Below, one piece after another: positions 8,340 to 16,305 of a stretch of 64,000 nucleotides of DNA (position 1 is the first letter of the stretch; every line of letters begins with the position of its first letter). Location of the stretch: positions 143,730 to 207,729 of the forward strand of contig NZ_JAHWGU010000016.1 of the NCBI RefSeq assembly GCF_020873875.1, given 5' to 3'. The position numbers and the translations under genes were made by a program. Below the pieces are notes generated by a model. That model was not told the origin of the DNA, did no database searches, and saw only the letters and a list, made by a program, of their open reading frames with translations. The stretch is from Actinoplanes sp. DH11. Lineage in GTDB: Bacteria > Actinomycetota > Actinomycetes > Mycobacteriales > Micromonosporaceae.

Positions 8340-9443
8340 TCAACCTCTGGTGGCGCGGATCTTCTGGCGAGCGCGACGGGCCATCTGGACACCGCGCAGG
8401 CTGTGCAGGGCGGCTCGGCGCTGTGCCCGGACAATCGGCACATCGGCCTGATCGGCCGGCTCGGTGCCCGCCGGGTCTGCCGCGGTGAAGTGGCCGAAGT
8501 TCGAAGTGCGCCGCGATGCGGAAGCTGGGACGGCAACGCCGCTAGCTGGGACGACAACGCCGCTAGCTGGGACGGCAACGCCGCTGCCCACCACGCCATG
8601 ATCGGGGAGCCCGGATGCCGGATCTTCGGCAGCCACGCCGGTGGCGGCTGCCGCACTGTGCGGGGCCGGCTCGCGGCCTGATTCATCGGCTGGCGAATCG
8701 ACGTCGGGCGCGGGGTCGTGCTGCTCCGGTTGGTGGGTCGGGTGGTCGGCGGCGTCGGATGCCGGGTCGCGCGGGGCGGCCCAGGACGCCCGGAAATCGC
8801 CGTCGCCGTCGCCGTCGCCGTCGCGGTCGCCGTCGCGGTCGCCGTCGCGGTCGCCGTCGCGGTCGCCGTCGCGGTCGCCGTCGCGGTCGCCGTCGCGGTC
8901 GCCGTCGCGGTCGCCGTTGCGGTCGCCGTCACCGTCACCGTCGGGGTCGGGGTCGGGGTCGGGGGTGAGGACGTCGAGGCCGCCGGCCGGCACATGGACC
9001 GGGAACGAGGGCGCCGCCGCGCTGCCGGCCCGGCTCAGGTGCCAGCCCGCGATCACGTTGGCCAGCGCGAACGGGGCCGCCGCCAGCACCACCCCGGGTG
9101 ACTCGGCGGCGGAGAGTGCGAGCAGCAGGGTGGCTGCCGCGGCGGTGGTGAAGGCTACGGCGGCGTCGGTGTGCCGGGGTGGGTCGGTGGGGCGCCGGGC
9201 GAAGCGGATGGTGGACAGCATGGCGGCGGCGCCGAGGGCGGCGGCTGCCAGCCAGCCGGCGACCAGGGGCCAGAGGCGCTGCCAGGAGGCGGTTTCGTCG
9301 GCGAAGAAGAAGAGCAGGAAGGGTGCGCCGAGTGCGGCGGTGCCGAGCAGTACGAGGGCGTCGGCGGTGAGCACGATCGCGGCGGCGGTGAACCGGTCGA
9401 GGCGGCGCCCGTCCCGGGGCGTTCTCGTCTCGATGCTGACCAT
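8340..9443 (-). CDS. Membrane protein with DGDR repeat tail
   Basis: A 367-residue protein of unknown function. The first 140 residues form about four membrane helices (for example LVLLGTAALGAPFLLFFF, VAFTTAAAATLLLAL). A low-complexity tail then runs DPDPDPDGDGDGD into about ten repeats of RDGD, coded by a 12-bp unit. Further on, VAVPASG is repeated three times from a 24-bp unit. The C-terminus is Arg-rich. Acidic DxDxDG-type strings can bind calcium, but whether that happens here is a guess. The start at 9443 was chosen because it follows a purine-rich AAGGGCGG and begins at the hydrophobic core. The expression and topology of the tail are unknown. Confidence 0.6.
   Translation of the reverse strand: MVSIETRTPRDGRRLDRFTAAAIVLTADALVLLGTAALGAPFLLFFFADETASWQRLWPLVAGWLAAAALGAAAMLSTIRFARRPTDPPRHTDAAVAFTTAAAATLLLALSAAESPGVVLAAAPFALANVIAGWHLSRAGSAAAPSFPVHVPAGGLDVLTPDPDPDPDGDGDGDRNGDRDGDRDGDRDGDRDGDRDGDRDGDRDGDRDGDGDGDGDFRASWAAPRDPASDAADHPTHQPEQHDPAPDVDSPADESGREPAPHSAAAATGVAAEDPASGLPDHGVVGSGVAVPASGVVVPASGVAVPASASRRTSNFGHFTAADPAGTEPADQADVPIVRAQRRAALHSLRGVQMARRARQKIRATRG
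8797..8945. repeat. 12-bp tandem repeat inside the membrane protein gene
   Basis: The unit GCGGTCGCCGTC (plus strand) is repeated about ten times with few changes. On the coding strand it gives RDGD. Because the unit is a multiple of three, gain or loss of copies keeps the frame and only changes the tail length. Confidence 0.85.
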
Positions 9444-9576
9444 GGTGGTACCGCCCTTCCCGAGTGTTTCCCTCTGCCATCCCATGACACGGACGCGGGA
9501 ATCCGGACGAGGTCACGGGAAGATAACGCCTTCGGTGGAGAAGGTGGGCAGAAGGCAGGGAAGGGCGGACCGTCCG

Positions 9577-10665
9577 TCAAGCGGTCCAGCGCAGGCCCGG
9601 GTTCACGTTCCCGGTCCAGTCGAAGGTGGCCATGTTGTCCCAGCCGTCGCCGGTCCCGTTCATGTCGGCCGGGTCCCACCCGTTGCCCGGGATCGCGTAC
9701 CAGGTGGGTTCCCAGTAGAAGACGCCGGCGGCCCCGGCGTTGCGGGCGGTGTTCTGCACCCAGGTGAACTGCTGTGCCTGCCCGGCCCAGGTGGACGGGA
9801 TGTTGTCACAGAGCACGGTGCCGGGGATGGAGTTCTTCTCGTGGTCCGCGTCGGCGCTGGTGAACTGGTACGCCGTCTCCACCACCACGACCGGTTTCGC
9901 GTACCGGCTCCGCAGGTCGGTGATCACGGTGTGCAGGTTCGCCAGAGTGCCGTGCCACATGCAGTAGTAGGAGAGTGCGGTGATGTCCCACGTGACGCCG
10001 GCGGCCCGGATGCCGTCGTAGAACCAGCGGGCGTTCGTGAGGCTGTCCGAGTTCGCCGTGTGGATCATGACTTGGGTGGAGCTGTTGCAGGCCTTGGTGG
10101 CGTTGTAGCCCTGTTTGAGCAGCCCGGCGAGCGGGCCGAAGTTGCTGTTCACCACCTGGCCGCGCGGCCACAGCATGCCGACGTTGATCTCGTTGCCGAT
10201 CTGGACGCTGTCCGGGGTGGTGCCCTGCGCCTTGAGGGCCGTGCAGACGTCGTAGGTGTAGTTGTAGACGTCCGTCTGCAGCTGCGTGAGCGAGTGCGCC
10301 GACCAGGCCACCGGCGGGAACTGCTTGCCGGGGTCGGCCCAGGTGTCCGAGTAGTGGAAGTCGATCAGCAGCTTCAGGCCTTTCGCCTTGATCGCGCGGG
10401 CCTGCTGCAGCACCTTGGCCTTGTTGTTGTAGCCACTGGCCGGGTTGTTCCAGACGCGCAGCCGCATGTAGTTGGCGCCGGCGCCCTTCAGGATGTCGTA
10501 CGGGTCCGCCGCCGTACCGTTCTTGTAGTACTTCGCGCCCAGGTCGAGGCTGCGCTGCAACGACGAGACGTCGGCGCCGAGCATGGTGAGCGGTGCGGCC
10601 TGCGCCGGAGACGGCGTGGCGGCGATCAGCACCGCGGCGACGAGGAGTGCCCGGAGAACGCGCAT
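9577..10665 (-). CDS. Secreted GH53 endo-beta-1,4-galactanase (second copy)
   Basis: A 362-residue secreted glycoside hydrolase family 53 enzyme, which cuts beta-1,4-galactan such as the side chains of rhamnogalacturonan I. The signal peptide is LRALLVAAVLIAATPSPAQA (cleavage about residue 23). The acid/base Glu159 lies in QIGNEINVGMLWP and the nucleophile Glu263 in VVVETAYQF. RLRVWNNP and DFHYSDTWADPGKQ are GH53 signatures. No extra carbohydrate-binding module is present. The ATG overlaps the stop of the paralogue upstream (ATGA), so the two are translated together. The pair ends the galactan operon. Confidence 0.92.
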   Translation of the reverse strand: MRVLRALLVAAVLIAATPSPAQAAPLTMLGADVSSLQRSLDLGAKYYKNGTAADPYDILKGAGANYMRLRVWNNPASGYNNKAKVLQQARAIKAKGLKLLIDFHYSDTWADPGKQFPPVAWSAHSLTQLQTDVYNYTYDVCTALKAQGTTPDSVQIGNEINVGMLWPRGQVVNSNFGPLAGLLKQGYNATKACNSSTQVMIHTANSDSLTNARWFYDGIRAAGVTWDITALSYYCMWHGTLANLHTVITDLRSRYAKPVVVVETAYQFTSADADHEKNSIPGTVLCDNIPSTWAGQAQQFTWVQNTARNAGAAGVFYWEPTWYAIPGNGWDPADMNGTGDGWDNMATFDWTGNVNPGLRWTA

Positions 10666-11789
10666 CACTTCACCCACCTGATGTACGGGTTGATCCGCCC
10701 GCGGTCGTCGAAGGTCGCCATGTTCTCCCAGGCGTTGCCGGAGTTCTCGATGTCCTCGGTGTCCCAGCCGTTGCCGTCGACAGCGGTCCAGGTGGGTTCC
10801 CAGTAGAAGACGCCGATCGCGCCGGCGGCCCGTGCGGTCCGCTGCACGTCGGCGAACTGTTTCGCCTGGCCAGCCCGGGTGGCGGGGATGCCGTCGCAGG
10901 GTGCCGGGTCCAGAATGATGTTCTCCAGGTGGTCGAAGTTCCGGGTGGTCCAGGGGTACGCGGTCTCGGCGATCACGACAGGCTTGCCGTACCGCTGCCG
11001 CACGTCGGTGATCACCGTCGCGAGGTTGGCCAGGGAGCCGTGCCACATGCAGTAGTAGGACAGCGCGGTGATGTCCCACTTCGCGCCGGCCGAGGTGATC
11101 CCGTCGTAGAACCAGTGCGCCGCGCCGAGGTCACCGGCCAGCGCGGTGTGCACCAGGACCTTCGTCGAGCGGTCGCACGCCTTGGTGGCGTCGTACCCGG
11201 CGTTGAGCAGCCGGGTGACCGGCCCGAAGTCGCTGTTCACCACCTGGCCGGCGGGCCAGAGCATGCCGACGTTGATCTCGTTGCCGATCTGGACGCTGTC
11301 CGGCGTGGTGCCCTGCCGTTTCAGCGAGGTGCAGACGTCGTAGGTGTAGTCCCGGACGTCCGTGGTGAGCCGGTCGAGGTCGTGCCCCGCCCACGCGGCG
11401 GGGACGAACTGCTTGCCGGGGTCGGCCCAGGTGTCCGAGTAGTGGAAGTCGATAAGCAGCTTGAGCCCTTTGGCCTTGATCGCCCGAGCCTGCTCGAGGA
11501 CTTTCGCCTTGTTGCTGTATCCGCTGGTGGGGTTGTTCCAGATGCGCAGCCGGGCGTAGTTGACGCCGGCCCGCTTGAGGATGTCGTAGGCGTCGCCGCG
11601 CCGGCCGCGGGCGTCGTGGTAGGTCTCGCCGAGGTCGAGCGCGCGGGGAAGGGTGGAGACGTCGGCGCCCCGCATGCTGAGCCCGGGCTGATCAGAAGCG
11701 GACGAGGACGTGGAGGGGGATGCGGATGCGGGGGACGGGGTGAGGGTCACCGCCAGGACGGCGGCGGTGACCCAGGTAGCGATTCTCAT
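10665..11789 (-). CDS. Secreted GH53 endo-beta-1,4-galactanase (first copy)
   Basis: A 374-residue GH53 enzyme, clearly paralogous to the gene behind it. It has a signal peptide ending at about residue 24 (TPSPASA) and a Ser-rich linker before the catalytic domain (SMRGADVSTL). The acid/base is Glu171 (QIGNEINVG) and the nucleophile Glu275 (IAETAYPW). A good ribosome binding site (AAAGGAG) precedes the ATG by four bases. Relative to the LacI gene upstream there is a 69-bp gap, so a separate promoter is possible. Two different galactanases may split work between long and short chains; that is inference. Confidence 0.92.
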   Translation of the reverse strand: MRIATWVTAAVLAVTLTPSPASASPSTSSSASDQPGLSMRGADVSTLPRALDLGETYHDARGRRGDAYDILKRAGVNYARLRIWNNPTSGYSNKAKVLEQARAIKAKGLKLLIDFHYSDTWADPGKQFVPAAWAGHDLDRLTTDVRDYTYDVCTSLKRQGTTPDSVQIGNEINVGMLWPAGQVVNSDFGPVTRLLNAGYDATKACDRSTKVLVHTALAGDLGAAHWFYDGITSAGAKWDITALSYYCMWHGSLANLATVITDVRQRYGKPVVIAETAYPWTTRNFDHLENIILDPAPCDGIPATRAGQAKQFADVQRTARAAGAIGVFYWEPTWTAVDGNGWDTEDIENSGNAWENMATFDDRGRINPYIRWVK

Positions 11790-11858
11790 GACACTCCTTT
11801 GTGGACGAAAAGGGTGAAATGGTGCCGCGTAACGGGGGAGAGCAGCCCGAGAGGGAAC

Positions 11859-12890
11859 TCAGGCGGGTGAGGAGGAGCGGATCACCAGGCTGGTGGGCAC
11901 GGTGATCGAGAGCGGGGTACGGCCGGCGATCACATCCGTGAGCAGCCGGACCATCTCCTCGCTGATCCGTTCCAGTGGATGCCGGACGGTGGTGAGCGGC
12001 GGCTCGGTGGTCGCCGCCAGCCCGGAGTCGTCGAACCCGACGACCCGGACGTCCGCGGGCACCTCGCGGCCGGCCTCGCGCAGGACCGGCAGGGCGGCCG
12101 CGGCCATCGCGTCGGACGCGGCGAACACGGCGTCGACGTCGGGGACGCGGTCGAGCAGCGTACGCATGCCGGCCGCTCCGCTCTCCCGGCTCCAGTCGCC
12201 GTGCACGACGCAGGCCGGGTCGGCGGCGATGCCCGCCGCGGCCAGGGCGTCGGACCAGCCGCGCAGGCGGTACACCCCGCCGAACGTGTCCTGCGGCCCG
12301 GTGATCGTGGCGATCCGCCGGCAGCCGGCGGCCAGCAGGTGCTCGACCGCGGTCCGGGCGCCACCCCGGTCGTCGGCCGAGACCGAGCTGATCGAGTCCT
12401 CGAAGCCGAGCACCTGGCCGCACGCCACGATCGGCACCTCGGCCTGCACGAGCTGCCGCAGCAGCGGGTCGCCGGAGTGCGGGGAGACGAGCAGCACCCC
12501 GTCGACGTGACCGCCGGCGAGGTACGCGATGGTCCGTTCCCGCTCCTCCGGCGTCGACGCGATCATCAGGATCAGCGTGAGCTGCCGCTCGGAGAGGGCC
12601 TGCGCCACCCCGCGCAGCAGCACCGAGAAGTTCGGGTCCTCGAAGAGCAGGTGCTGCGGCTCGGTGAGCAGGAACGCGATCGAGCCGGACCGCCCGGTCG
12701 CCAGCGAGCGGGCGTGCTGGTTGGTCGTGTAGCCGGTCCGGGTGATGGCGTCGTTGACCGCGCGCACCGCCTCCGGGCTGACCCAGTCCCGGCCGTTGAG
12801 CACGCGGGAGACCGTCGCGTAGGAGACCCCGGCCTCGCGGGCGACGTCGCGGATGGTGGGGCGTTTGCGCGACGACACGTTCGGGATCAT
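11859..12890 (-). CDS. LacI family regulator of the galactan locus
   Basis: A 343-residue LacI/GalR repressor. The N-terminal helix-turn-helix and hinge are typical (IRDVAREAGVSYATVSRVLNG, residues about 13-33), followed by a periplasmic-binding-protein-like sensor domain (VRVVGFDDSGLAATTEPPLT near the end). It starts 2 bp after the permease stop, so it belongs to the transporter operon. The likely targets are the two TGTGACCGGTTACA operators in the divergent promoter region of the same locus. The inducer is probably galactose or a galacto-oligosaccharide. Confidence 0.9.
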   Translation of the reverse strand: MIPNVSSRKRPTIRDVAREAGVSYATVSRVLNGRDWVSPEAVRAVNDAITRTGYTTNQHARSLATGRSGSIAFLLTEPQHLLFEDPNFSVLLRGVAQALSERQLTLILMIASTPEERERTIAYLAGGHVDGVLLVSPHSGDPLLRQLVQAEVPIVACGQVLGFEDSISSVSADDRGGARTAVEHLLAAGCRRIATITGPQDTFGGVYRLRGWSDALAAAGIAADPACVVHGDWSRESGAAGMRTLLDRVPDVDAVFAASDAMAAAALPVLREAGREVPADVRVVGFDDSGLAATTEPPLTTVRHPLERISEEMVRLLTDVIAGRTPLSITVPTSLVIRSSSPA

Positions 12891-12892
12891 AG

Positions 12893-13750
12893 TCACGCCT
12901 TCACACCTCCGGCGGCCAGGTCGACCTGCCAGTAGCGCTGCAACGCCAGGAAGAGCGCGATCAGCGGGACGATCGAGACGAGCGCGCCGGTGACCACGGC
13001 GGTGTACATGGCCGGTTGGTTGGCCCCCTGGTTGAGCAGGCCGTTCAGGCCGACCGTGATCGGGTAGAGCCGGTCGTCGCCGAGCATGATGTACGGCAGC
13101 ATGAAGTTGTTCCAGATCGCCACGAACTGGAAGAGGAAGACGGTGACCAGACCGGTACGCATCATCGGCAGCACCACGCGGCCGAAGGTGCGCCAGTCGC
13201 CGGCGCCGTCGATCCGGGACGCCTCCAGGATCTCGGTGGGCACCGCCGCAGCCGCGAAGATCCGGGCAAGGTAGATGCCGTACGGGCTGATGAAGCTGGG
13301 CAGCAGCACCGCCCAGTAGGTGTTCGTCATGCCGACCTTGGCGAGCAGCAGGTACTGCGGGATGGCCAGGATGACGCCGGGCACCAGGACGCCGGCGAGG
13401 ATCACGTTGAAGGCGAGGCTCTTGCCGCGGAAGTCGAACTTCGCCAGGGCGTACCCGGCCATCGCCGAGATCAGCGTGGAGACGGCCGCGCCGACGCCGG
13501 CGTAGAGAGCGGTGTTCGCCATCCAGCGCCAGTAGAGGCCGTCCCGGTAGGCGTTCAGGTCGACCAGGTTGTCCCAGAGGTGGGTGCTCGGCGCCAGCGT
13601 GAAGGTGGAGAACAGCTCGCCGGCGCTCTTGCTGGACGCGATGAGCACCCAGAGGACGGGGAGCAGGCAGTACGCGGCGCCCAGGAGCAGGAGCGTGGTG
13701 GCGACGACGCTGCGCTTGCGCGCTGGCTTCGGCATGGCAACGGTGGTCAT
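12893..13750 (-). CDS. Sugar ABC transporter permease, MalG type
   Basis: A 285-residue inner-membrane permease of the CUT1 class with six predicted helices. The EAA loop that docks the ATPase is visible (EASRIDGAGDWRTFGRVVLP). It follows the MalF-type permease after 3 bp. No ATPase gene is present in the locus, as is usual for actinobacterial CUT1 systems that share a MsiK-type ATPase coded elsewhere. The cargo is probably galacto-oligosaccharides. Confidence 0.9.
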   Translation of the reverse strand: MTTVAMPKPARKRSVVATTLLLLGAAYCLLPVLWVLIASSKSAGELFSTFTLAPSTHLWDNLVDLNAYRDGLYWRWMANTALYAGVGAAVSTLISAMAGYALAKFDFRGKSLAFNVILAGVLVPGVILAIPQYLLLAKVGMTNTYWAVLLPSFISPYGIYLARIFAAAAVPTEILEASRIDGAGDWRTFGRVVLPMMRTGLVTVFLFQFVAIWNNFMLPYIMLGDDRLYPITVGLNGLLNQGANQPAMYTAVVTGALVSIVPLIALFLALQRYWQVDLAAGGVKA

Positions 13751-13753
13751 CTC

Positions 13754-14725
13754 TCAGTCTTCCTGGTTGAACGCCCGGCGTCCGACGAGCTTGAGGAAGC
13801 CGAAGGACAGGAGGAACGTGGCGAGCGCGATGATCACGGAGGTGGCGGCGGCCGCGTAGATGTCGTTGCGGGTGAACGCGTCCCGGTAGACCTTCATCAG
13901 CGGTGTCCACGTCGTCGAGATCGTGTTGGCCAGCGGCCGCAGCGTCATCGGTTCGGCGAAGACCTGCAGGGTGGCGATCAGCGAGAACACGAACGTCATC
14001 ACGAGCGACGGCATCACGATCGGGATCTTGATGCGCCAGGCGATGGCGACCTCGGACGCGCCGTCGATGCGCGCCGACTCGTACAGGCTGGTCGGCACCG
14101 CGCGCAGGGCCGTGTAGATGACGATCATGTTGAAGCCGGTGCCACCCCAGATCGCGATGTTCGCGACCGCCCACAGGGTCAGGTCGGAGGAGAGCAGGTT
14201 CGGCGCGGTGATCCCGGCGGCCTCGAACAGGTCGGTGATCGGGCTGACCCGGGGCAGGTAGAGGAAGCCCCAGAGCAGGGAGGCGACCACGGCCGGCACC
14301 GCGTACGGCAGGAAGATCGCGATCCGGGCGAACTTGCTTATCGATTCCCGGGTGCGGGAGGCGTCCAGCAGCAAGGCCATCAGCAGGGCCAGCCCCAGCA
14401 TGGCCGGGACGACGATCAGGCCGTACGCCCCGACGCGCCACACGCTGGGCAGAAAGTCGGGATCGGTCAGCGAGCGGGCGTAGTTGCTCAGCCCGGCCCA
14501 CACCTCGGTCCGGGACGCCGCACCCAGGCCCAGTCCCTTGACCTGCACCTTGCGCAGGCTCAGGTACCCGGCGTAGACGATCGGCGCGGCCAGGAAGAGG
14601 GTGAACAGGACCAGGGCGGGTGCGAGGAAGGCGTACGGTGTCCCGCTCCGTCTCGTCCTCGCCCGCGGGGGCCGTGCCGCGCTCTGCCGCACCGGCGCCG
14701 CGGGCTTGTCAATGATCAGCGACAT
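13754..14725 (-). CDS. Sugar ABC transporter permease, MalF type
   Basis: A 323-residue CUT1 permease. The N-terminal cytoplasmic segment is Arg-rich; the first helix is LAPALVLFTLFLAAPIVYAG. The EAA loop reads ESARIDGASEVAIAWRIKIP. I chose the ATG at 14725 rather than one seven codons earlier because AAAGG lies 7 bases in front of it. It lies 58 bp behind the binding protein gene, with a hairpin in the gap. It forms the channel with the MalG-type protein. Confidence 0.9.
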   Translation of the reverse strand: MSLIIDKPAAPVRQSAARPPRARTRRSGTPYAFLAPALVLFTLFLAAPIVYAGYLSLRKVQVKGLGLGAASRTEVWAGLSNYARSLTDPDFLPSVWRVGAYGLIVVPAMLGLALLMALLLDASRTRESISKFARIAIFLPYAVPAVVASLLWGFLYLPRVSPITDLFEAAGITAPNLLSSDLTLWAVANIAIWGGTGFNMIVIYTALRAVPTSLYESARIDGASEVAIAWRIKIPIVMPSLVMTFVFSLIATLQVFAEPMTLRPLANTISTTWTPLMKVYRDAFTRNDIYAAAATSVIIALATFLLSFGFLKLVGRRAFNQED

Positions 14726-14747
14726 CGCCGAACCTTTCTTCCGCACG

Positions 14748-14777
14748 CGCCGGGCGAGGCCGTGGCCCCGCCCGGCG
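14748..14777 (-). terminator. Intercistronic hairpin between binding protein and permeases
   Basis: CGCCGGGCG (14748-14756) pairs with CGCCCGGCG (14769-14777); after one mismatch GGCC pairs with GGCC around a two-base loop. A hairpin here, right after the binding protein stop, usually stabilises the upstream message or partly ends transcription, so that more binding protein is made than permease. Confidence 0.6.
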
Positions 14778-14783
14778 AGGAAC

Positions 14784-16097
14784 TCAACCGGCGACGGTGA
14801 AGCCGCTGTTCTTCAGGTCGTCGACCGTGGTCTGCTGGATCGTGGCGAGCGACTCGGTGAAGGCGGCGGCCTTCTTCGACTCGGCGGCCTTGCCGAAGGC
14901 GTCGTTGAACGCGCTGTACGCGACGTTGACGTTCGGGCCGTAGGTGAACGGCTTGGCGGCCTTGGCCGCGTCACCGGCGATCGTGTAGTAGTCCGCCTGG
15001 TCGGCGAAGAACGCCGGCGGCGCCGTCAGCACGGCGGACGCGTCGGTGGCGGCTGGGTAGATGTTGGCGTCGGTGGCGAGCAGCTTCAGCGCGGCCGGGT
15101 CGCTGTTGAGCCAGGTGACGAACTTGGCGGCCTGCGCCTTGTGCTTGCTCTGGGCGGTCACGCTGGTGGCCGAACCACCCCAGTTGCCGGTCGCCGGCGC
15201 GGCGGCGTCCCACTGCGGCATGGGCGCGGCCGCCCACTTGCCCTTGGTGTCCTTGGCGCTGCCCTCGAGCACGCCCGGCGCCCACACGGCGCTGACCCAG
15301 CCGACCTGGGTGCCGTCGTTGAGGGCGGCGTTCCACTCCGGGGTGTACATCGGTTTGTTGTCGATGACGCCCTTCTCGACCAGGCCGCCCCAGTAGGCGG
15401 CGACCTTCTGGGTCGCGGCGTCGTTGATGTTGACGCTCCAGGCGTCGCCGGTCACGCCCCACCAGGACGCGCCGGCCTGCTGGGCGAGGCCGGTGAACAG
15501 GCCCGCGTCGGTCGCCGAGAAGGTGCCGAGGTACTGCTTCGGGTCCGTCTTGTGGATCTTCTCAGCGGCGGCGGCGTAGTCGTCCCAGGTCTTCGGGGCG
15601 GCCAGGCCGTTGGACTCGAACACGTCCGAGCGGTAGAAGAACATCAGCGGGCCGGAGTCCTGCGGAACGCCGTAGACGGCGTCGGAGCCGAGCGTCACGC
15701 CGTTCCAGACGCCCTCCGGGAACTTCTCCTTGAGGGAGCCGACCTCACCGGCGATGTCGGTGATCGCGTTCGCCGAGACCAGGGTGGGGATCTTCTGGTA
15801 CTCGGCCTGCATGATGTCGGGCGCGCCACTGCCGGCCTTGACCGCGGTCAGCAGCTTGGTGACGGCCGGGTCGCCGCCGTCCTGCTTGTTGACCGTGACC
15901 TGGATGTTGGGGTTCGCCGCGTTCCAGGCGGCGACCACCTTGTCCATGTTCGGCGTCCAGCTCCAGTACGTCAGCGCGACCTTCTCGTTCGGGTCGGCCG
16001 CGGCGGTGTCGCCGGAGTCGGAGCTGCTGCAGGCGGTGCCGGTGAACAAAGCCGCTGCGGTCAAAGCCGCCATGAGCGGGGCGAATTTTGTCTTCAT
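14784..16097 (-). CDS. Sugar ABC transporter solute-binding lipoprotein (galactan locus)
   Basis: A 437-residue CUT1 binding protein. The signal peptide ends in a weak lipobox (FTGTAC, Cys23), so it is probably a membrane-anchored lipoprotein. The mature domain shows family features (SWTPNMDKVVAAWNAANPNI, a YGVPQDSGPLMFFYRSDVF segment). A textbook ribosome binding site (AAGGAGG, 4 bases from ATG) fixes the start at 16097. First gene of the galactan operon, divergent from the beta-galactosidase; probably captures galacto-oligosaccharides released by the GH53 enzymes. Confidence 0.9.
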   Translation of the reverse strand: MKTKFAPLMAALTAAALFTGTACSSSDSGDTAAADPNEKVALTYWSWTPNMDKVVAAWNAANPNIQVTVNKQDGGDPAVTKLLTAVKAGSGAPDIMQAEYQKIPTLVSANAITDIAGEVGSLKEKFPEGVWNGVTLGSDAVYGVPQDSGPLMFFYRSDVFESNGLAAPKTWDDYAAAAEKIHKTDPKQYLGTFSATDAGLFTGLAQQAGASWWGVTGDAWSVNINDAATQKVAAYWGGLVEKGVIDNKPMYTPEWNAALNDGTQVGWVSAVWAPGVLEGSAKDTKGKWAAAPMPQWDAAAPATGNWGGSATSVTAQSKHKAQAAKFVTWLNSDPAALKLLATDANIYPAATDASAVLTAPPAFFADQADYYTIAGDAAKAAKPFTYGPNVNVAYSAFNDAFGKAAESKKAAAFTESLATIQQTTVDDLKNSGFTVAG

Positions 16098-16176
16098 CGA
16101 TCCTCCTTGATCGGCTTGGCCGGGGGACGGGCAGCCGTGGACGGGCCCAGCCGAGTGACGAGCGTCTCGGTGGGGC

Positions 16177-16192
16177 CTGTGACCGGTTACAG
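16177..16192. promoter_or_regulatory. LacI-type operator before the galactan transporter
   Basis: CTGTGACCGGTTACAG is a palindrome with one mismatch. The identical 16 bases occur again at 16267, exactly 90 bp away. This copy is 80 bp upstream of the binding protein ATG. Confidence 0.75.
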
Positions 16193-16266
16193 TGCTGCTG
16201 TTACGGCGATGTGTCAAGCCCTTGCGTCTGACCCGTTACGCCTGTGTATCGTTCGGCCGGACCGGC

Positions 16267-16282
16267 CTGTGACCGGTTACAG
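16267..16282. promoter_or_regulatory. LacI-type operator before the beta-galactosidase
   Basis: Identical to the 16177 site and 24 bp upstream of the beta-galactosidase start. One operator for each arm of the divergent region implies joint control by the locus LacI protein. A looser half-site (GACCCGTTACG) lies between the two. Confidence 0.75.
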
Positions 16283-16305
16283 TCAAATCGCAAGGAGGGG
16301 TACTC

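Noticed and set aside
8797..8945. Possible CRISPR array in the regular repeats
   Set aside because: The 12-bp units follow each other with no spacers and are in frame with a membrane protein; no cas genes are present. The same reasoning excludes the arrays at 34079, 34381, 47984, 48193 and 62025.
11859..14501. An 880-residue fusion of LacI with upstream sequence
   Set aside because: The part before the LacI start is the antisense-like shadow of the permease genes; an ATG at 12890 begins a complete LacI protein.
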